Shown here piece by piece: positions 5,229-7,660 of a stretch of DNA of 7,660 nt. Positions within the stretch are counted from its first letter, which is position 1; each line of letters starts with the position of its first letter. The notes under the pieces were generated by a model, which had not been told where the DNA came from, did not search any database, and saw only the letters and a program-made list of their open reading frames with translations. The stretch lies in the NCBI GenBank assembly GCA_023430975.1, contig JAEYYB010000127.1, positions 1 to 7,660 of the forward strand, given 5' to 3'. The position numbers and the translations under genes are program-made. The DNA comes from Bacillota bacterium. GTDB lineage: Bacteria; Bacillota; Clostridia; Acetivibrionales; DSM-2933.

Positions 5229-5907
5229 GTGTAACAAGCGGGAATAAGGCCTTCGGGCAATTTGTTTAGAAATTGTACCAAACTGTTTCGTCGAATTCAA
5301 GGGGTGAAACTCCCCTTGCTGCCTAGAGTTAACATCGCGAATACCACCTGATAAGTGGGAGATGAGGCAAGTACTAATCCTCTACTATGCGTCTTAGACC
5401 TGCCATTTTAAGGGGTATAAAGTGTAGTGAAGTCGTAACCTGAAGAGCCTAAACCGTAAGGCATGGCATAATAATGGTGCGGGTATCCGAGAGGCATGGT
5501 TAATTAAAACTGAACATGTGTCGTAAAGCTCCGTAAGTCCGAGCCGATGAAAGTCGGAAATTTGGAGGTCGGGCATAACTTAGGGCACGGTGGTATTGCT
5601 CGTTGCAGCCTGAAATGACTGCTAACTTAATTGTGTAACTGTAACTCAAACAATATAAAGAACCTTCCGGAGCACAGCAGGACCTAAACCTCTCAATGAA
5701 AAGGATAGACGAAATGGAACAAGGGATGCAACAATAACTGGAGCATGGCAGTTGCATAGAAGGTAATTGTTGTACACAGGTATCGTAGTAGTCTGAGAAC
5801 GGGAAAGCCGTTTACATGGCGAAGGGTACCAGACAGGCTGATTACAGATTTAAAACGAAGTGAAGTCTAACTCCCTGAAATATGGGTTGTGAGCCATAGC
5901 GAAGACT
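5229..5907 (+). ncRNA. group II intron ribozyme, domains I to start of IV
   Basis: This is 679 bases of structured RNA without a gene. Clear pieces are hairpin CAATTT/AAATTG (5258-5275), CAAGGGG/CCCCTTG (5298-5318, 7 perfect pairs), and domain III at about 5784-5834, where CGTAGTAGTCTGAG and ACATGGCGAAGGG flank ACGG/CCGT (5799-5811) and GTCTG pairs with CAGAC. That domain closely resembles the same part of the lactococcal Ll.LtrB intron as I remember it. Candidate exon-binding sites are ATGGC (5463-5467), which pairs with exon GCTAT at -12 to -8, and GCGGGT (5479-5484), which pairs at 5 of 6 positions with ACCCCC at -6 to -1. These two are tentative. Confidence 0.8.
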
Positions 5908-7575
5908 ATGAACATTAAGCACAGCTTCACGAGCGAACAGGAATTAAAAGATACACTCGATTTCATTTATGAGAAAAGTAAAACAGGTAAAGGTTTTAAC
6001 GGAATACTAGAAGCTGCATTTAACGAAGTAACAATAACAACAGCAATACACAATATAAAAAGCAACAAAGGAGCAAACACTCCAGGCATAGATGGCAGCA
6101 GGATGGACAAGTACCTGCAAATGGACAAAAACAAGCTGATAGGATTGATACAAAAATCAATAAAGGACTACAAACCGAAACCTGTCAGAAGAACATATAT
6201 AAAGAAGGCAAATGGAAAACTAAGACCATTAGGAATTACAACTGTCATTGATAAGATAATTCAAGAGTGCATAAGAATAATAATCGAACCAATATGCGAA
6301 GCAAAATTCTATCCTCAAAATTTTGGATTCAGACCATACAGAGCAACGAATCATGCAATGACATTTGCAAAAACACTCATAAATCTCAATACACCACAAA
6401 AGCCGATAATAGTCATAGAAGGAGACATAGAAGGGTATTTTGACAACATCAATCACAGGATACTTCTAAGAAAGCTATATAGGATAGGTGTAAAGGATAA
6501 AAGAATTATTGAAATGATAAAGAAAATGCTAATTGCCGGTTATGTATATGATAAAGAGAAGTTCCAAACAGAAAAAGGAACAGTCCAAGGAGGTTGTATA
6601 TCTCCCTTGCTTGCAAATGTATACCTGAATGATTTTGATTGGATGCTTGGAAGGATGTATCATCATCCGAAATCCAAATACAAAAATGAGTGTAGTGCCA
6701 GAGCAAGCCTTAAAAGAAAAGGCATAGTTCCAAAGTATTTAATCCGTTATTGTGATGATTGGTTAATAATGACCACGATGATAAATAAAGCAACACGAAT
6801 TTTGAAATACTTACAAAAGTACTACAAATATCGGTTGAAACTAAACCTTTCCAAAGAAAAGACGTTGATAACAAACCTTGAAGAAAACAGAGTTAAATTT
6901 CTCGGATATGAACTGCTAGCAGCCCCACCAAGGGCACGACCTGATAATAAAGGTTATAAAGGAATTGTTGGGAAATTTTATCCCAACAAAAAGAAAGTTA
7001 TAGCAAAGGTAGATAACATCTGCAAAGAAATCCTGAAATTGAAATCAATGAGGGATAGCAAGGCGATGGCAGCTCAAATAGAGAAAATAAACTCGATTAT
7101 TACAGGAGCAGCGGAATATTATAAAGTAGCTATATGCAGTAATACATACAAATTTATGGACCATAGAATAATGCAGACGGCATATAGAACCTTCCGAAAG
7201 ATATACGGAAAGAAATATAAAGAACACCTTGTAGAACTCGCAGAACTAAACAATAGACCACATAGACATGAGAAAAGGAAAGATAAAACGTTTGCAGTAA
7301 GATATGACGAAAAATGGATAGGACTAACCAAAGCATATATAACGCATAGTCAATGGGATAAATACAATTACAATCAGAAAATGACACCGTATAGTGAAGA
7401 AGGAAGAAAACTTTATATAATAGAGAAGAATGGAACAAAGCAGTCACCACTCGCCCGCCCTCCAATTTATGAGGATGTAGAACTGTTCAAATGTGATGAA
7501 AAGAGCTTAAATAATTTTGAGTATTACATGAACACATTAGTGTTGCAAAAAATTTTCAACAAAAAGTCAATGTAA
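5908..7575 (+). CDS. ltrA: group II intron reverse transcriptase/maturase
   Basis: A 555-residue intron-encoded protein that binds the intron RNA, helps it splice and copies it into DNA during retrohoming. Reverse transcriptase blocks are in order: N-terminal block with NKGANTPGIDG (53-63), RRTYIKKANGKLRPLGI (94-110), FGFRPYRATNHA (139-150), EGDIEGYFDNINH (171-183, catalytic D173), GTVQGGCISPLLANVYLNDFD (224-244) and YCDD (281-284, catalytic D283 and D284). The maturase domain X spans about 375-450 with INSIITGAAEYYKVA. The C-terminus (about 490-555) shows no Cys-pair/HNH endonuclease motif, so target cutting of the second strand is probably not encoded. YCDD replaces the commoner YADD; both occur in the family. 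The reading frame is intact. The start ATG has only a weak ribosome site (GAAG), as is common in intron proteins. The symbol is generic for the family; the protein is not orthologous to the lactococcal one by proof. Confidence 0.95.
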   Translation: MNIKHSFTSEQELKDTLDFIYEKSKTGKGFNGILEAAFNEVTITTAIHNIKSNKGANTPGIDGSRMDKYLQMDKNKLIGLIQKSIKDYKPKPVRRTYIKKANGKLRPLGITTVIDKIIQECIRIIIEPICEAKFYPQNFGFRPYRATNHAMTFAKTLINLNTPQKPIIVIEGDIEGYFDNINHRILLRKLYRIGVKDKRIIEMIKKMLIAGYVYDKEKFQTEKGTVQGGCISPLLANVYLNDFDWMLGRMYHHPKSKYKNECSARASLKRKGIVPKYLIRYCDDWLIMTTMINKATRILKYLQKYYKYRLKLNLSKEKTLITNLEENRVKFLGYELLAAPPRARPDNKGYKGIVGKFYPNKKKVIAKVDNICKEILKLKSMRDSKAMAAQIEKINSIITGAAEYYKVAICSNTYKFMDHRIMQTAYRTFRKIYGKKYKEHLVELAELNNRPHRHEKRKDKTFAVRYDEKWIGLTKAYITHSQWDKYNYNQKMTPYSEEGRKLYIIEKNGTKQSPLARPPIYEDVELFKCDEKSLNNFEYYMNTLVLQKIFNKKSM

Positions 7576-7660
7576 ATTCATTACTGGTATAGCTTGCACC
7601 CATAAGAAAATAATGGGTAGTGCAAGAGAAAAAGAGAGTGATCTCTTAAGGCTGAGCACT
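7576..7660 (+). ncRNA. group II intron, end of domain IV and start of domain V
   Basis: After the maturase stop, CTTGCAC (7593-7599) pairs with GTGCAAG (7620-7626), continued by CCAT (7600-7603) with ATGG (7613-7616): a strong hairpin suited to the base of domain IV. A second hairpin AAGAGA-GTGA-TCTCTT (7632-7647) has a GNRA loop. The window then ends in GAGCACT, where domain V with its AGC catalytic triad should begin. Splicing competence cannot be judged without the missing part. Confidence 0.65.

Larger units (their letters stand above)
5229..7660 (+). mobile_element. group II intron, 3' end beyond window
   Basis: A self-splicing retroelement with an intact intron-encoded protein. The 5' end is placed at GTGTAA (family consensus GTGYG) because the next bases, 5235-5246, pair at 9 of 12 positions with 5594-5605, as the closing helix of domain I should, and a hairpin at 5258-5275 falls where an early domain I hairpin is expected. 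The reading frame lies in domain IV. The window ends about 7 bases into a probable domain V (GAGCACT at 7654-7660), so domains V and VI and the 3' splice site are not seen. It has inserted in the sense direction into intergenic element F and should be harmless to the neighbouring genes when transcribed in the + direction. Confidence 0.88.

Overview
The window reads as low-GC Firmicutes-type DNA (Bacillota; Clostridia or Paenibacillus-like). The genes are AT-rich, nearly all carry a strong AAGGAG-like ribosome site 5-8 bases before ATG, one product is a lipoprotein, and a group II intron is present. No rRNA, tRNA or lineage-diagnostic gene is visible, so the genus is not called.

Layout, all on the + strand: AT-rich lead-in with a candidate sigma-A promoter (1-190); a structured leader with a 22-base inverted repeat (about 265-455); a metal-dependent amidohydrolase (469-1800); element B (1796-2044); a small DUF3349-like gene (2085-2387) followed closely by an unrecognised gene (2434-2823); element C (2846-3078); a lipoprotein gene (3204-3704) whose 3' end runs into a shortened element D (about 3681-3804); an unrecognised gene (3848-4390); element E (4391-4640); a small gene broken by a one-base frameshift (4719-5152); the first 48 bases of element F (5181-5228); then a group II intron with an intact reverse transcriptase/maturase (from 5229 to beyond the window end).

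The most interesting signal lies between the genes. Elements B, C and E are GC-rich, about 233-250 bases long, and begin at or just after a stop codon. They share a left-end motif (TTTRAG or a near match, 7-8 bases, then RTCC). The RTCC lies in the loop of a hairpin in B, C and E, where the stem sequence differs but pairing is kept; in F the same spacing is present but no good hairpin forms. The right ends share GGTTT...AGGG, usually after a second hairpin with TCC in its loop. The genes in between are functionally unrelated, mostly unknown, and all face the same way. This looks like an array of single-gene cassettes joined by folded boundary elements, analogous to an integron cassette array, although canonical attC core sites were not found. 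The intron sits inside the sixth element. The cassette reading is inference; the repeated motifs and hairpins are visible directly.

No pathway links the genes. The amidohydrolase is the only likely enzyme outside the intron; the other cassette genes are small proteins of unknown or accessory function, as is typical of cassette cargo.
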